From CAZKRU01 sp964555235 (GTDB lineage Bacteria > Verrucomicrobiota > Verrucomicrobiia > Methylacidiphilales > CAMAQI01): a stretch of DNA of 42,717 bases. The position numbers and the translations under genes are program-made. Below, piece after piece: positions 15,985-24,755 of this stretch. The stretch covers positions 1-42,717 of the forward strand of contig CAZKRU010000036.1 of NCBI GenBank assembly GCA_964555235.1, written 5' to 3'. The first letter of the stretch is position 1; every line of letters begins with the position of its first letter. The notes under the pieces are model-generated. The model was not told where the DNA came from and made no database searches. It was given only the letters and a program-made list of their open reading frames with translations.

Positions 15985-17385
15985 ATGGCATCATCATCGT
16001 TTCAATTGGTAGTGATCGGCGGCGGACCGGGGGGGTATGTGGCGGCCATTCGGGCGGCACAGCTCGGGCTCACAGTGGCATTGATCGAAAAAAGCAAAAC
16101 ACTAGGCGGGACCTGTCTCAATATTGGATGTATCCCAAGCAAGGCTTTACTCGCTTCCACAGAACATTTTCACTTTGCCAAAGAGCGATTTGCTTCCCAC
16201 GGAATTACGGCCAAGGGGTTGGAGATGGATGTGGCGGCGATGATGAAACGGAAGGACGGAGTCGTTTCTGGATTGACCAAGGGGATCGATTTTTTGGTGA
16301 AGAAAAACAAGATCGAGCGTTTTTTAGGAACAGGCCGTCTGGTCGACGCCAAGACTGTCGAGGTTGTCCAAGAGGGAGAGAAAACGACTCTGGCCGCTGA
16401 ACATATTTTATTGGCGACCGGAAGCGTTCCGGTGGAGTTGCCGTTTCTCAAATTTAATCGCGAGACGGTCGTGAGCAGTGATCAGGCGATTGCGTTTGAT
16501 CGGGTTCCGAAGCGTCTGTTGGTGATTGGAGCGGGAGCGATTGGGTTGGAGCTTGGATCGGTTTGGAGTCGCCTTGGGTCTCAAGTCACTGTGGTGGAAT
16601 TTCTTCCTCGCATCGCGCCAGGTTTTGATAACGAAGTGGCCGGTGTTTTGCAAAAGTCGCTCACGAAGCAAGGGATCACCTTTCATCTCAATACCAAAGT
16701 CGAGTCAGCCAAGATCGAGAAAAATGAAGTGACGGTGACGGCTTCTCAAGACGGTAAGAGCATCGAATTTAAAGCGGACAAGGTACTGGTCGCAGTCGGT
16801 CGTCGGCCGTTTATGGAAGGACTCGGTCTCGAAGCGGTTGGGGTCAAATTGACGCCGCGCGGTCGAATTCAAATTGACGACCATTGGCGCACGACGGTTT
16901 CGAGTATTTCAGCGATTGGCGATGTCGTGGAAGGTCCGATGCTGGCGCACAAGGCCGAAGAAGAAGGGGTTGCTTGTGTGGAGCAATTGGCGGGGAAGCC
17001 GGGCCATGTGAATTATGCGTTGATTCCGGGAGTGGTCTACACCTCGCCGGAAGGGGCGGGGGTCGGATTGACGGAGGAAGAGGCGAAAGAGAAGAAGATC
17101 CCGTATCGAGCAGGAAAGTTTTCGTTTCAGGCGAATGGCCGGGCGATTGCGAATGATACGACGGAGGGGTTTGCGAAAGTCCTGGCAGATCCGAATACGG
17201 ATCGCGTTCTCGGAGTTCATCTCGTTGCCTCGAATGCCTCGGAGCTGATCGCGGAAGCGGTCCTTTTGATGGAATTCGGAGGAAGCGCCGAGGATCTGGG
17301 GCGAACCGTTCACGCGCATCCGACCATGAGCGAGACCCTCAAAGAAGCCGGATTGGCCGTCGAAGGCCGGGCAATTCACTCCTAA
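15985..17385 (+). CDS. lpdA: Dihydrolipoyl dehydrogenase
   Basis: 466 residues, the usual E3 size. It reoxidises dihydrolipoamide of 2-oxoacid dehydrogenase or glycine cleavage complexes with FAD and NAD+. The FAD motif GGGPGG is at 12-17, and the redox-active disulfide is Cys44/Cys49 in GGTCLNIGCIPSK. The NAD-binding GAGAIGLELGSVWSRLG lies near 180, the second FAD contact SAIGDVV near 310, and the active-site His445/Glu450 are in HAHPTMSE. The start is supported by GAGGAG 10 nt upstream. No E1 or E2 gene is adjacent, so it may serve several complexes. Confidence 0.97.
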   Translation: MASSSFQLVVIGGGPGGYVAAIRAAQLGLTVALIEKSKTLGGTCLNIGCIPSKALLASTEHFHFAKERFASHGITAKGLEMDVAAMMKRKDGVVSGLTKGIDFLVKKNKIERFLGTGRLVDAKTVEVVQEGEKTTLAAEHILLATGSVPVELPFLKFNRETVVSSDQAIAFDRVPKRLLVIGAGAIGLELGSVWSRLGSQVTVVEFLPRIAPGFDNEVAGVLQKSLTKQGITFHLNTKVESAKIEKNEVTVTASQDGKSIEFKADKVLVAVGRRPFMEGLGLEAVGVKLTPRGRIQIDDHWRTTVSSISAIGDVVEGPMLAHKAEEEGVACVEQLAGKPGHVNYALIPGVVYTSPEGAGVGLTEEEAKEKKIPYRAGKFSFQANGRAIANDTTEGFAKVLADPNTDRVLGVHLVASNASELIAEAVLLMEFGGSAEDLGRTVHAHPTMSETLKEAGLAVEGRAIHS

Positions 17386-17549
17386 CATATTGGTAGGGAT
17401 CCCTCTCCGAGGGCGCCGGAGCTTTCGTATGTGTCACTCTATTGCGAAATTCTCAAAACGAAACCTTCGGAGAAACTGAATTAATGAAAAATGAGATGCG
17501 AAATACTGGTGAAGAGTCTAGAGCATTTTCGATCTAGTTGGTCGCATAC

Positions 17550-17580
17550 GGGACGGAATGGGGAACGGGACGGAATGGGG
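17550..17580. repeat. Two 14-nt direct repeats at the outer edge of the mobile element
   Basis: GGGACGGAATGGGG occurs at 17550-17563 and again at 17567-17580, a 17-nt period. The second copy runs into the left terminal inverted repeat. They may be a recognition or insertion-history feature of the element. No matching copy is seen at the right end. The rest of 17386-17549 contains no gene that I can support. Confidence 0.6.
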
Positions 17581-18664
17581 ACGTATCCAAACTAATGACT
17601 ATTGACAGTGGGAGGGAGTTGGGATAGATGGGGAGATATGTCACGATCAACGCGAGTGAGGGTCAAAGGGGTTTGGTATCATGTGACGAATCGGGGAGTG
17701 AATCGGGAGAGGCTTTTTGTAGGGGTTGGGGATCAGGAGAAATTCACCGAGTTTTTGAGCAAGCTTCCGGAGCGATACGGATTTCGGATACACGGGTATG
17801 TGCTGATGGGGAATCATTATCATTTGCTGATTGAGGATCCGGAATTGAGAATTAGCGAGGGGATGAAGTGGCTTAATTTGTGCTATGGAATGAGTTTTAA
17901 CCGGAGGCATCGCCGAGTGGGGCCCGTTTTCCAGGGAAGATTTAAGGGAGTGATTTTGGATCCGGAAGAACGGGGGCTTTCGGTGAGTCGTTATGTTCAT
18001 TTGAATCCGATCCGGGTGAAGTCGCTGGGATTGAATAAGCAAGTGAGCAAGGCGATCCGGGCGGGAAAGAAAACGGGGGAGGAGGTCGTAAAAGAGCGTT
18101 TGGAAGTTTTGCAGGATTATCCTTGGAGTAGTTACCGAGCGTATGTGGGATTGGATCGGACACCGAAATGGCTGACGAGTGAATTTGTGCTCAAGAAGGC
18201 CGGAGGAAAGAGGGAGTATCGTCAGCAGGTGGAGAAAGAAATTCGAGAAGGTAAAGAGGAGAGTCTGTGGGAAGAGGTGAAGTGGGGGTTGGTGTTGGGA
18301 GGAGAGGTGGTAGAGAAGCGCGTGAGAAAAGTGATAGCGGGGGACCGAGAGGAGCAAAAGGCGATTCGGGAGATGGAGGAGGGGTGGAATTGGGATGAGG
18401 TGGTAAAGAAAGTCGAGGAGAAGAAGGGGGAGGAATGGACGGAGTTTTCTCAACGGCATGGGGATTGGGGGCGGGATCTGGTTTTGCTCTTGATGAGGGA
18501 GCGGGGAAGGATGGGGCTCAAGCAGATGGCCGAGAAAGTGGGAATGACGGGAGAACGAGCGATTTCGACAGCGCTCCGACGGTTACGCAAGAAAATGGAA
18601 AAGGATGATGGACTACGGAAGATTTACGAACAACTCAAAAGTCATTAGTTTGGATACGTCCCCA
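17576..18664 (+). mobile_element. REP-associated transposase element with 25-nt terminal inverted repeats
   Basis: The 25 bases at 17576-17600 (beginning TGGGGACGTATCC, ending AATGACT) are exactly repeated as reverse complement at 18640-18664. They enclose a single Y1-type transposase gene in a 1,089-bp unit. The right repeat covers the last two codons and the TAG stop of the gene. No target-site duplication is obvious. The unit sits between lpdA and purB without damaging either. This is a compact RAYT-like element rather than a classical DDE insertion sequence. Confidence 0.8.
17638..18648 (+). CDS. REP-associated tyrosine (Y1/HUH) transposase
   Basis: 336 residues from the ATG at 17638, which has GGGGAGAT just upstream; an in-frame ATG at 17602 is less likely. 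The catalytic domain holds WYHVTNRGVNRERLF, the HUH motif GNHYHLLIE (near residue 60) and the nucleophile tyrosine in SRYVHLNPIRV (near 118), with DYPWSSYRAYVG closing it at about 165. From about 180 a lysine/glutamate-rich segment leads to a C-terminal helix-turn-helix-like region (LKQMAEKVGMTGERAISTALRRLRKKM). Such enzymes nick single-stranded DNA at REP-like hairpins. All catalytic residues are present, so it may be active. The final residues KSH are encoded inside the right terminal repeat. Confidence 0.9.
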   Translation: MSRSTRVRVKGVWYHVTNRGVNRERLFVGVGDQEKFTEFLSKLPERYGFRIHGYVLMGNHYHLLIEDPELRISEGMKWLNLCYGMSFNRRHRRVGPVFQGRFKGVILDPEERGLSVSRYVHLNPIRVKSLGLNKQVSKAIRAGKKTGEEVVKERLEVLQDYPWSSYRAYVGLDRTPKWLTSEFVLKKAGGKREYRQQVEKEIREGKEESLWEEVKWGLVLGGEVVEKRVRKVIAGDREEQKAIREMEEGWNWDEVVKKVEEKKGEEWTEFSQRHGDWGRDLVLLLMRERGRMGLKQMAEKVGMTGERAISTALRRLRKKMEKDDGLRKIYEQLKSH

Positions 18665-18746
18665 ATAACTCAGGGAGGCAACTGGTACGAGCCCGTGTCT
18701 CCTGCCGGTCTTCGCTGCGATTGCTAAAAAAGTGGGAAAGTGATCG

Positions 18747-20042
18747 TTAAGAAATTCCGAGCTTCCTGAAGGTGCTGGCGATGTGCTTGAAATGCTTCTC
18801 CAACGAGCAGAGTTTTTCGATCTCGCGTGGGGAGAGAAGTTTGGTGACCTCGGCTGATTGTTTCAGGTAGTAAGCGAGCGGTTCGGTTCCACGCCAGCAA
18901 GCCATTGCTCCGACTTGAACGGCTTCGTACGCTTCCCGACGTGCCATGCCTCGATCCGTGAGGGCGAGGAGAATCGTTTGGGAATTGTAGAGTCCTTTGG
19001 TCAGTTCCAGATTTCGTTTCATGTTTTCCGGATAGACGATCTGTTTTTCAACCAGATCCGTCAGAAGATCCAGCATGTAGTCGAGGAGAACGGTTGAATC
19101 GGGGAAGATAATCCGTTCCACCGAGGAATGGGAGATATCCCGCTCATGCCAGAGGGCGACATTTTCCATCGCGGCAATGGCGTTTCCACGAATGACTCGA
19201 GCGAGTCCGCTGAGGCGTTCTCCGGTAATCGGATTCCGTTTGTGCGGCATGGCGCTGCTTCCCTTTTGTCCCTTGGCGAAGAATTCTTCAACTTCGAGAA
19301 CTTCGGTTCGTTGAAGATGGCGGAATTCAGTCGCCCAACGATCGATACTGGAGGCAATCAGCGCGAGGGTACTCGCATAATGAGCATGGCGGTCGCGCTG
19401 GATGATTTGAGTGGAGAGAGCCGCGGCTTCAAGGCCAAGTTTTCCGCAGACAAAGGTTTCGACCCGGGGATCCAAGTGAGCGTGAGTTCCGACAGCTCCC
19501 GAAAGTTTTCCAACGCGAATCGTCTCCTTGGCTTCGAGGAGGCGGCTTTCGGCGCGGCGAAATTCGTCATACATCAAAGCAAGTTTGAGTCCATAAGTAA
19601 TCGGCTCTGCATGAATTCCATGAGAACGTCCGATCATCGGAACGAATTGATATTGTTTGGCCTTGGCCGCAGTTACCTTCTGAAGCTTTTTCAGTCGGGC
19701 GAGAAGAAGATCGGAGGCTTTGCAGAGCTGAATGGCGAGCGTGGTATCGAGGAGATCAGAAGAGGTTAAGCCTTGGTGAATCCAACGTCCCGCGGGACCG
19801 ACGTGAAAGGCGACTTCTTCGAGAAAGGCGAGGACATCGTGATTGGTCCGCTTCTCGTTTTCATGAACCTGGTCGACCCGGAACTTTGATTTCTTTCGAA
19901 TGATCTGGGCGTCTTTTTTGGGGATATGGCCGATCTTGGCCATTCCTTCGCAGGCGAGGATTTCGATTTCCATCCAATGGCTGAGCTTTGCTTCTTCGGT
20001 CCAAATCGCCCGCATTTCGGGGCGTGAATAGCGTCCAATCAT
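18747..20042 (-). CDS. purB: Adenylosuccinate lyase
   Basis: 431 residues, the usual length. It cleaves SAICAR and adenylosuccinate to release fumarate in purine synthesis. Seen are the N-terminal IGRYSRPEMRAIWTEEAKLSHW, the TSSDLLDT motif near 95, GRSHGIHAEPITYG with a catalytic His near 140, and the fumarase-superfamily signature KGSSAMPHKRNP with the catalytic serine loop near 258-270. An AGAGGA site sits 6 nt before the ATG, within the end of the preceding gene, and only one base separates that stop from this start. The pair is therefore translationally coupled. Confidence 0.97.
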   Translation of the reverse strand: MIGRYSRPEMRAIWTEEAKLSHWMEIEILACEGMAKIGHIPKKDAQIIRKKSKFRVDQVHENEKRTNHDVLAFLEEVAFHVGPAGRWIHQGLTSSDLLDTTLAIQLCKASDLLLARLKKLQKVTAAKAKQYQFVPMIGRSHGIHAEPITYGLKLALMYDEFRRAESRLLEAKETIRVGKLSGAVGTHAHLDPRVETFVCGKLGLEAAALSTQIIQRDRHAHYASTLALIASSIDRWATEFRHLQRTEVLEVEEFFAKGQKGSSAMPHKRNPITGERLSGLARVIRGNAIAAMENVALWHERDISHSSVERIIFPDSTVLLDYMLDLLTDLVEKQIVYPENMKRNLELTKGLYNSQTILLALTDRGMARREAYEAVQVGAMACWRGTEPLAYYLKQSAEVTKLLSPREIEKLCSLEKHFKHIASTFRKLGIS

Positions 20043-20043
20043 C

Positions 20044-20967
20044 TTAATCCTCTGCTTTCTGGTTCATTTGCGGCATTTGCTTTTGAAGATCTTTTTGCAT
20101 CTTTTCCATCTCTTTCTGCATTTTTTCGAAGTCCTGACCTCCCATCCCCATCCCTTTCATCACTTCCTTGGTCTGGAGTTGGGTCAATTCATCCGAAGTG
20201 ACTTTTCGAAATCCTGCAGGAATTTCAAAGAGAGAGGCGTCCACGGGATCGACTCCGAGTTTGGTCAGTTCAAAAAAAGTCCCAGGCATCTCGTTGTCGG
20301 GAGTTTTAAGCATTTCCATTTTGACCGGCATCCCTTCAGGCCAATCCTTCATTCCGGCAAAAACGTTCATCATTCCTTTCCCCATCATCCCGAGGAGCTT
20401 CATTCCGAGCTTCATCTCCATCTTTTCCTTGAGAGGCCAGCTCTCATACTGTTTTTCCCATAGAGCACTGCTGAACGCTTCTTCTTCCTTCATGACTTGA
20501 TCGATGGGAGATTGTTTCGGCGCAATCCAGACAATCGACTGGGGCTTCTGATTGACAATAATGTCGTGCCCGCTGCTGGTGAGTCCGGCGATGGTTTGGG
20601 GTTCAGGACGTTTTTGAACTTCGATGGAATCCGGCTTTTCGGCCTTTCCTTCGGTGGTGGGGCCTGATTTCATCTCAGGCGTTTTTGCATAGGGAATGGC
20701 GAGAGATTTTTCCGTGTAAACGTGAAATGAAGGATAGATCGTCCATTCCACATTTTTATCGACCCGTTGAATGGTGATTTGATTGCCGGCAAGTCCGCCA
20801 AATGCGGCTAAGGGATTGTTGGCTCCCATGGAAGCTTCCTGTCTCCGCTTTAAGCCGGAAGTCCAGGAGGTGCTTTTCATTCCCATCATCATGGTCGATT
20901 CCATCATGACATCAGACCTTCCCAACGCAGGAAGCAGTAGGAGCAACAGAGAGAGGTAGGCTTTCAT
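20044..20967 (-). CDS. Secreted DUF4412-like protein
   Basis: 307 residues. A signal peptide (MKAYLSLLLLLLPALGRS) directs export. The body has the features I associate with DUF4412 periplasmic proteins: a methionine-rich start, ITIQRVDKNVEWTIYPSFHVYTEKSL near residues 62-88, and the C-terminal module FELTKLGVDPVDASLFEIPAGFRKV near 230-258. The tail (about 265-307) is a Met/Gln/Lys-rich, probably coiled helix. Function of the family is unknown. It is the first gene of a pair with purB, one base apart, an odd partnering of an exported protein with a purine enzyme. Confidence 0.65.
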   Translation of the reverse strand: MKAYLSLLLLLLPALGRSDVMMESTMMMGMKSTSWTSGLKRRQEASMGANNPLAAFGGLAGNQITIQRVDKNVEWTIYPSFHVYTEKSLAIPYAKTPEMKSGPTTEGKAEKPDSIEVQKRPEPQTIAGLTSSGHDIIVNQKPQSIVWIAPKQSPIDQVMKEEEAFSSALWEKQYESWPLKEKMEMKLGMKLLGMMGKGMMNVFAGMKDWPEGMPVKMEMLKTPDNEMPGTFFELTKLGVDPVDASLFEIPAGFRKVTSDELTQLQTKEVMKGMGMGGQDFEKMQKEMEKMQKDLQKQMPQMNQKAED

Positions 20968-21086
20968 AAGGATTTTGTAGCGGAATGAATGCTTCCAAGG
21001 GAAGCGGAATCCGACAAAATTCCTGCAAGATTCGATGAAAAGGGGAATACTTACTTCGTCAAAACTTGATGAGGATGGGGAGATTT

Positions 21087-21971
21087 TTACAGGACTCGTG
21101 GTTTTGGCTTAAATCGGAGTCCGGTGGGAGTGGTGGCTAAGCCTCCTTCCGAAGTCTCTTTGTAAATTCGAGGCATCCTTTGGCCAATCTCCCGGAGGGC
21201 TCCGACCACTTCGTCAAAAGGGACCATGCTTCGAACTCCGCTTAACGCCATGGCAGCTGCGCCAAATGCATGAATGCCATACAAACCATTACGCATCATG
21301 CAGGGAGCTTCCACATATCCCCCGATTGGATCACAAATCAGGCCCAGGGTGTTTTGAAGCGCGATCGCTGAGGCTTGGATGACTTGCTCTGGTGTTCCTC
21401 CATCCAACTCACAGAGAGCCGCTGCCGCCATGCAGCAGGCACTTCCGACCTCGGCCTGGCATCCTCCTTGAGCTCCGGAAAAGCAGGCGCCATATCCGAT
21501 GACTTTTCCAATTCCTGCTGCGGTAAATAAACTTTTGCTCACGACTTCGTCAGAGGCGTTTCGAGATTCTTGCCAGGTCAGAAGACAGGCGGGAGTAATT
21601 CCCGCGCTTCCTGCCGTAGGAGTGGCGACCACTTGTCCAAATGCCGCGTTCGTTTCCAAAACCGCCAGCCCGTAGGCGATACTCTTTTCAAAGATGGCTC
21701 CTAAAGCGCTCACTTGATTCCCCTGGCTGTGCTCAAATAAACGTTTGGAATCTCCTCCCGATAAACCGCTTTTGCTTCGTTCCGTGATCTTTAATCCCTG
21801 ATGAACGGAATTTTTCATTCGCCCATAGTAATCCTTCATTTTGGCGAGAAGGACTTCCGGAGTGCCATTTCCGATCTCATCTTCTCCTGCCAAAACGAGA
21901 TCGCTGATCGAAAGGCAATACGTCTCTGTGAGGGCTAAAAGTTCGGAAGAGGTTCGATATTGATATTGCAT
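21087..21971 (-). CDS. sdaAA: L-serine dehydratase, iron-sulfur type, alpha subunit
   Basis: 294 residues. With the beta subunit it deaminates L-serine to pyruvate using a 4Fe-4S cluster. Diagnostic segments are ATPTAGSAGITPACLLTW (near 105-122), GAQGGCQAEVGSACCMAAAA (near 165-185) and the cysteine-bearing ICDPIGGYVEAPCMMRN (near 215-231). The ATG at 21971 has AAGGA about 5 nt upstream. It is the last gene of a four-gene operon, 10 nt after the beta subunit. The family also includes enzymes for serine-like substrates, so the context leaves the true substrate open. Confidence 0.93.
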   Translation of the reverse strand: MQYQYRTSSELLALTETYCLSISDLVLAGEDEIGNGTPEVLLAKMKDYYGRMKNSVHQGLKITERSKSGLSGGDSKRLFEHSQGNQVSALGAIFEKSIAYGLAVLETNAAFGQVVATPTAGSAGITPACLLTWQESRNASDEVVSKSLFTAAGIGKVIGYGACFSGAQGGCQAEVGSACCMAAAALCELDGGTPEQVIQASAIALQNTLGLICDPIGGYVEAPCMMRNGLYGIHAFGAAAMALSGVRSMVPFDEVVGALREIGQRMPRIYKETSEGGLATTPTGLRFKPKPRVL

Positions 21972-21981
21972 GAAATCCTTT

Positions 21982-22656
21982 TCAAAGCCCGGGTAAAACC
22001 GGAATACGAACCAAACGCTCGATGGTTCTGGATCGCTCGATCACCAATAGTACATCCGCTGGGAAGGTCCCGTCGATTTCGATGACCGTTAAGGCTTGTT
22101 CTCCTCGATTGAAGCGACTGGTTCGAATGGAGGCGACATTTAACTCGGCACATGCCAGCACGGCGGTGATACGAGAAAGAAAGCCAGGAGTATCTCGATG
22201 CCAAATCACCAAGATCTCCAACGTTCCACGGATTTCCACGGAAAAGGGCTCAATTTCTCGGATTAAAATGGCACCTCCTCCAACCGATTCAGCGGTGACT
22301 GTCAGATTGAAGTTTTCTCTCTGGAGAACGAGCTGGGCGGAATTGGGATGAGCCTGAGGACCGAGATCAATGGATTCAAAGGAAAATTCAAGCTGTGCTT
22401 TTTTGGCATGCTCGAAAGAATTTTTGAGTCGCACGTCATCGGTGGTGAAACCCAAAAGCCCTGCGACCAAGGCTTCATCTGTCGCATGCCCTTGACCGGT
22501 GGCTAAAAATGAACCGTGCAGACGAATGATTGCTTTTTCAGGAGTTCCCTTCATCAACTCACGACAGACCCAACCGATGCGGCAGGCTCCCGCCGTATGA
22601 GAGCTCGAGGGGCCCACCATGACAGGGCCAATGATTTCAAAGGTCGAAAAACTCAT
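21982..22656 (-). CDS. sdaAB: L-serine dehydratase, iron-sulfur type, beta subunit
   Basis: 224 residues. The N-terminus IGPVMVGPSSSHTAGACRIG carries the family's substrate-binding GPSSSHT motif. A C-terminal ACT domain (about residues 150-224: LVIWHRDTPGFLSRITAVLACAELNVASIRTSR) probably senses serine. The two-gene alpha/beta layout resembles that of Bacillus subtilis rather than the fused enteric enzyme. It is separated by 6 nt from the DapA-family gene upstream and 10 nt from the alpha subunit downstream, so all belong to one transcript. Confidence 0.93.
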   Translation of the reverse strand: MSFSTFEIIGPVMVGPSSSHTAGACRIGWVCRELMKGTPEKAIIRLHGSFLATGQGHATDEALVAGLLGFTTDDVRLKNSFEHAKKAQLEFSFESIDLGPQAHPNSAQLVLQRENFNLTVTAESVGGGAILIREIEPFSVEIRGTLEILVIWHRDTPGFLSRITAVLACAELNVASIRTSRFNRGEQALTVIEIDGTFPADVLLVIERSRTIERLVRIPVLPGL

Positions 22657-22662
22657 AAATGA

Positions 22663-23709
22663 TTACTCTAACCACTTGTCGAGATTCTTCGATATAAAAT
22701 CATCATCAACCAATTCGGGATAGGCCTGACTGACTCGAGTCAATTCGGCGGCTTGTCCCGGGGAAAGGGCTTCGTGGGGGTTCAAGCAGCGAATGGAGGG
22801 AACCAAGCCTTGTCTCCTCAGAACTTCCAGAATCCCGGGAATACAACCGGCGTAACCGTTGGCGGCATCAAAGAGTGCGGCATTCATATCCGTCACGGCA
22901 ATTCCACGCATGAGCCAGCTTCGATTGATCGGCTGATCGAGGGGAAGTGCTTTGATCTCTTCCAAAAGTTCTACCGATTTCTTGGTCCATACTCCCCAAT
23001 GACCGAGAAGTCCTCCAACAATCCGGCGAGTGACTTGCTTTCCCTCCACGTCAAACGTGTACGGGGTTAAGAGATCGGCGACGATATTATCGTCATTCCC
23101 CGTATACAGCGCGATATCCTCACGGCCGGATTGGATCACCGCTCGTACGACATCGATGGTCTGGTATCGATTAAAAGGGGCCATCTTGATGGCGATGACG
23201 TTTGGAATTTCCGAAAATTGACGCCAGAATTTGTAGGAAAAAGCGCGGCCACCGACGGAAGGTTGCAAATAAAACCCGATAATCGGTAGGATCTCGGCAA
23301 TTCGCTTGCAGTGATCCAAAATGACCGTTTCGTCGGCCTTCGCCCAAGCAGCCATACTGAGAAGTGCGGCCTGATATCCGAGCGATTTGACGAGTTCGGC
23401 TTCTTGAATTGCTTGGGAGGTTTGCCCGCAAACCCCGGCGATTTTGATGAAATTTCGGGGATTCTTTTTCAAGCACTCATTCATCGTTTCGATGGCCAGT
23501 TTGAGGACGGGCTCAAAAAGTGCATGCTGAGGGTCGCGAATTTCAAATTGAGTCGAATGGACGCCGACGGCAAGGCCTCCGACACCTGATTCGAAATAAT
23601 AACGGACGAGCGCGCGTTCATGTTTTTCGGAGTAAACCCCTTGAGAATCCAATGCCAAAGGTAATGCAGGGATGGCTTGGCCGGCGAGTAAGTGGGATCG
23701 TAGGTTCAT
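22663..23709 (-). CDS. Dihydrodipicolinate synthase (DapA) family aldolase/lyase
   Basis: 348 residues from the ATG at 23709, which has GGGAGA about 10 nt upstream; a GTG at 23730 overlapping the epimerase gene is an alternative. It is a class I aldolase-type TIM barrel: GVGGLAVGVHSTQ near the start, GFYLQPSVGG with the conserved active-site Tyr, and NVIAIKMAPFN with the Schiff-base Lys (near 180). True DapA is near 290 residues and has different flanking motifs, so this is a catabolic relative. Members split or dehydrate 2-keto-3-deoxy sugar acids and similar compounds. Its place between an epimerase and serine dehydratase supports a catabolic role ending in pyruvate. Confidence 0.85.
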   Translation of the reverse strand: MNLRSHLLAGQAIPALPLALDSQGVYSEKHERALVRYYFESGVGGLAVGVHSTQFEIRDPQHALFEPVLKLAIETMNECLKKNPRNFIKIAGVCGQTSQAIQEAELVKSLGYQAALLSMAAWAKADETVILDHCKRIAEILPIIGFYLQPSVGGRAFSYKFWRQFSEIPNVIAIKMAPFNRYQTIDVVRAVIQSGREDIALYTGNDDNIVADLLTPYTFDVEGKQVTRRIVGGLLGHWGVWTKKSVELLEEIKALPLDQPINRSWLMRGIAVTDMNAALFDAANGYAGCIPGILEVLRRQGLVPSIRCLNPHEALSPGQAAELTRVSQAYPELVDDDFISKNLDKWLE

Positions 23710-23713
23710 AAGC

Positions 23714-24751
23714 TTAAAATCTCCCGTCACGGACTTCGAAGTGGGTCGGTTTGTTCAAGGTTTTTCCTCCGTCAAGAATCCAGGCAGCGACCCATTGAAT
23801 CATCTGCTGAGTTGAAACGGTTGGGTATCCAAAAAGTGAAAACGATTCAGAGGCATTGCTGAGCCAGATCGATTCCGCCTCCTTTCCGGTAATCGTCACA
23901 TTGACGCCAAAGGCTTTGCCAAAGGTCTCCGCCAGCGAGCGTACAGAAATCGTTTCAGGTCCGGTAATGTTGATCGGTCGCGCGGGGCTCTCGGCGACGT
24001 CTAAACATTGAATGGCTCGGGCACAAGCATCTCCCTGCCAGATGAGATTGACGTGCCCCATGGTGACATCGATTGGTTCGCGATTTAAAACCTTTTGAGC
24101 AATGTCGACCAGCACTCCATATCGAAAATCGATTGCATAATTGAGCCGGTAGAATGCAACGGGGGTTTTATTGATTTTGGAGTAATAACCAAAAATCCGT
24201 TCGCGACCGACGCAGGAGTTGGGATACTCTCCAGTCGGTTCAGTGGGGCTGCTTTCCGTGCTTCCTCCCTGAAAAACGGGGACGTTGGAGTAGACGCATC
24301 CTGTCGAGAAGGCAACGATGCGGGAGTTCGGATAATGCTCGGCAACATTGGCAGGGACGAGAGTATTCATGGCCCAAGTCAGTTCCGGGCCTTCCGTGGT
24401 TCCGAACTTCTGACCCGCAAGAAAGAAAACATTGGGGGCATTCGGAAGCGCAGCGATCGCCTTTCGATCCATGAGATCGCACGGAATCGTTTGAATCCCG
24501 GCGGACTCTAAAAGCTGACGGCTTTCTGCAGAAGAAAAACGTGATACCGCCATTACTTTGGAAGAGGATTCGAGTTGTTGGAGGGCATTCGAGAGCATTA
24601 AACAGAGCGTGGGGCCCATTTTGCCTCCCGCACCAATAACCATGATATCGCCGGGATGCCGGGCAAGGGTCTCCATAACGCCAGAAGTCGGGCGGGATAG
24701 AAATTCATCGATTTCGTTGGCGGCGCAGGGAAGTGAGGAGGAATTAGTCAT
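23714..24751 (-). CDS. NAD-dependent epimerase/dehydratase family protein
   Basis: 345 residues. The NAD-binding glycine motif is MVIGAGGKMGPTL at about 36-48. Later segments FSTGCVYSN (near 150) and YRLNYAIDFRYGVLVDIA (near 200) match extended short-chain dehydrogenases. The expected catalytic Tyr-x3-Lys is not visible: the equivalent stretch reads EYPNSCVGRERIF, so the chemistry may differ. The ATG at 24751 has no ribosome binding site and directly follows a promoter/operator. It is the first gene of the operon with the DapA-family and serine dehydratase genes. It likely oxidises or epimerises a sugar or sugar acid. Confidence 0.82.
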   Translation of the reverse strand: MTNSSSLPCAANEIDEFLSRPTSGVMETLARHPGDIMVIGAGGKMGPTLCLMLSNALQQLESSSKVMAVSRFSSAESRQLLESAGIQTIPCDLMDRKAIAALPNAPNVFFLAGQKFGTTEGPELTWAMNTLVPANVAEHYPNSRIVAFSTGCVYSNVPVFQGGSTESSPTEPTGEYPNSCVGRERIFGYYSKINKTPVAFYRLNYAIDFRYGVLVDIAQKVLNREPIDVTMGHVNLIWQGDACARAIQCLDVAESPARPINITGPETISVRSLAETFGKAFGVNVTITGKEAESIWLSNASESFSLFGYPTVSTQQMIQWVAAWILDGGKTLNKPTHFEVRDGRF

Positions 24752-24755
24752 ATAA

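Noticed and set aside
17647..18459. A 270-codon minus-strand frame across the transposase
   Set aside because: Antisense to the intact Y1 transposase and composed of low-complexity Leu/Pro/His stretches.
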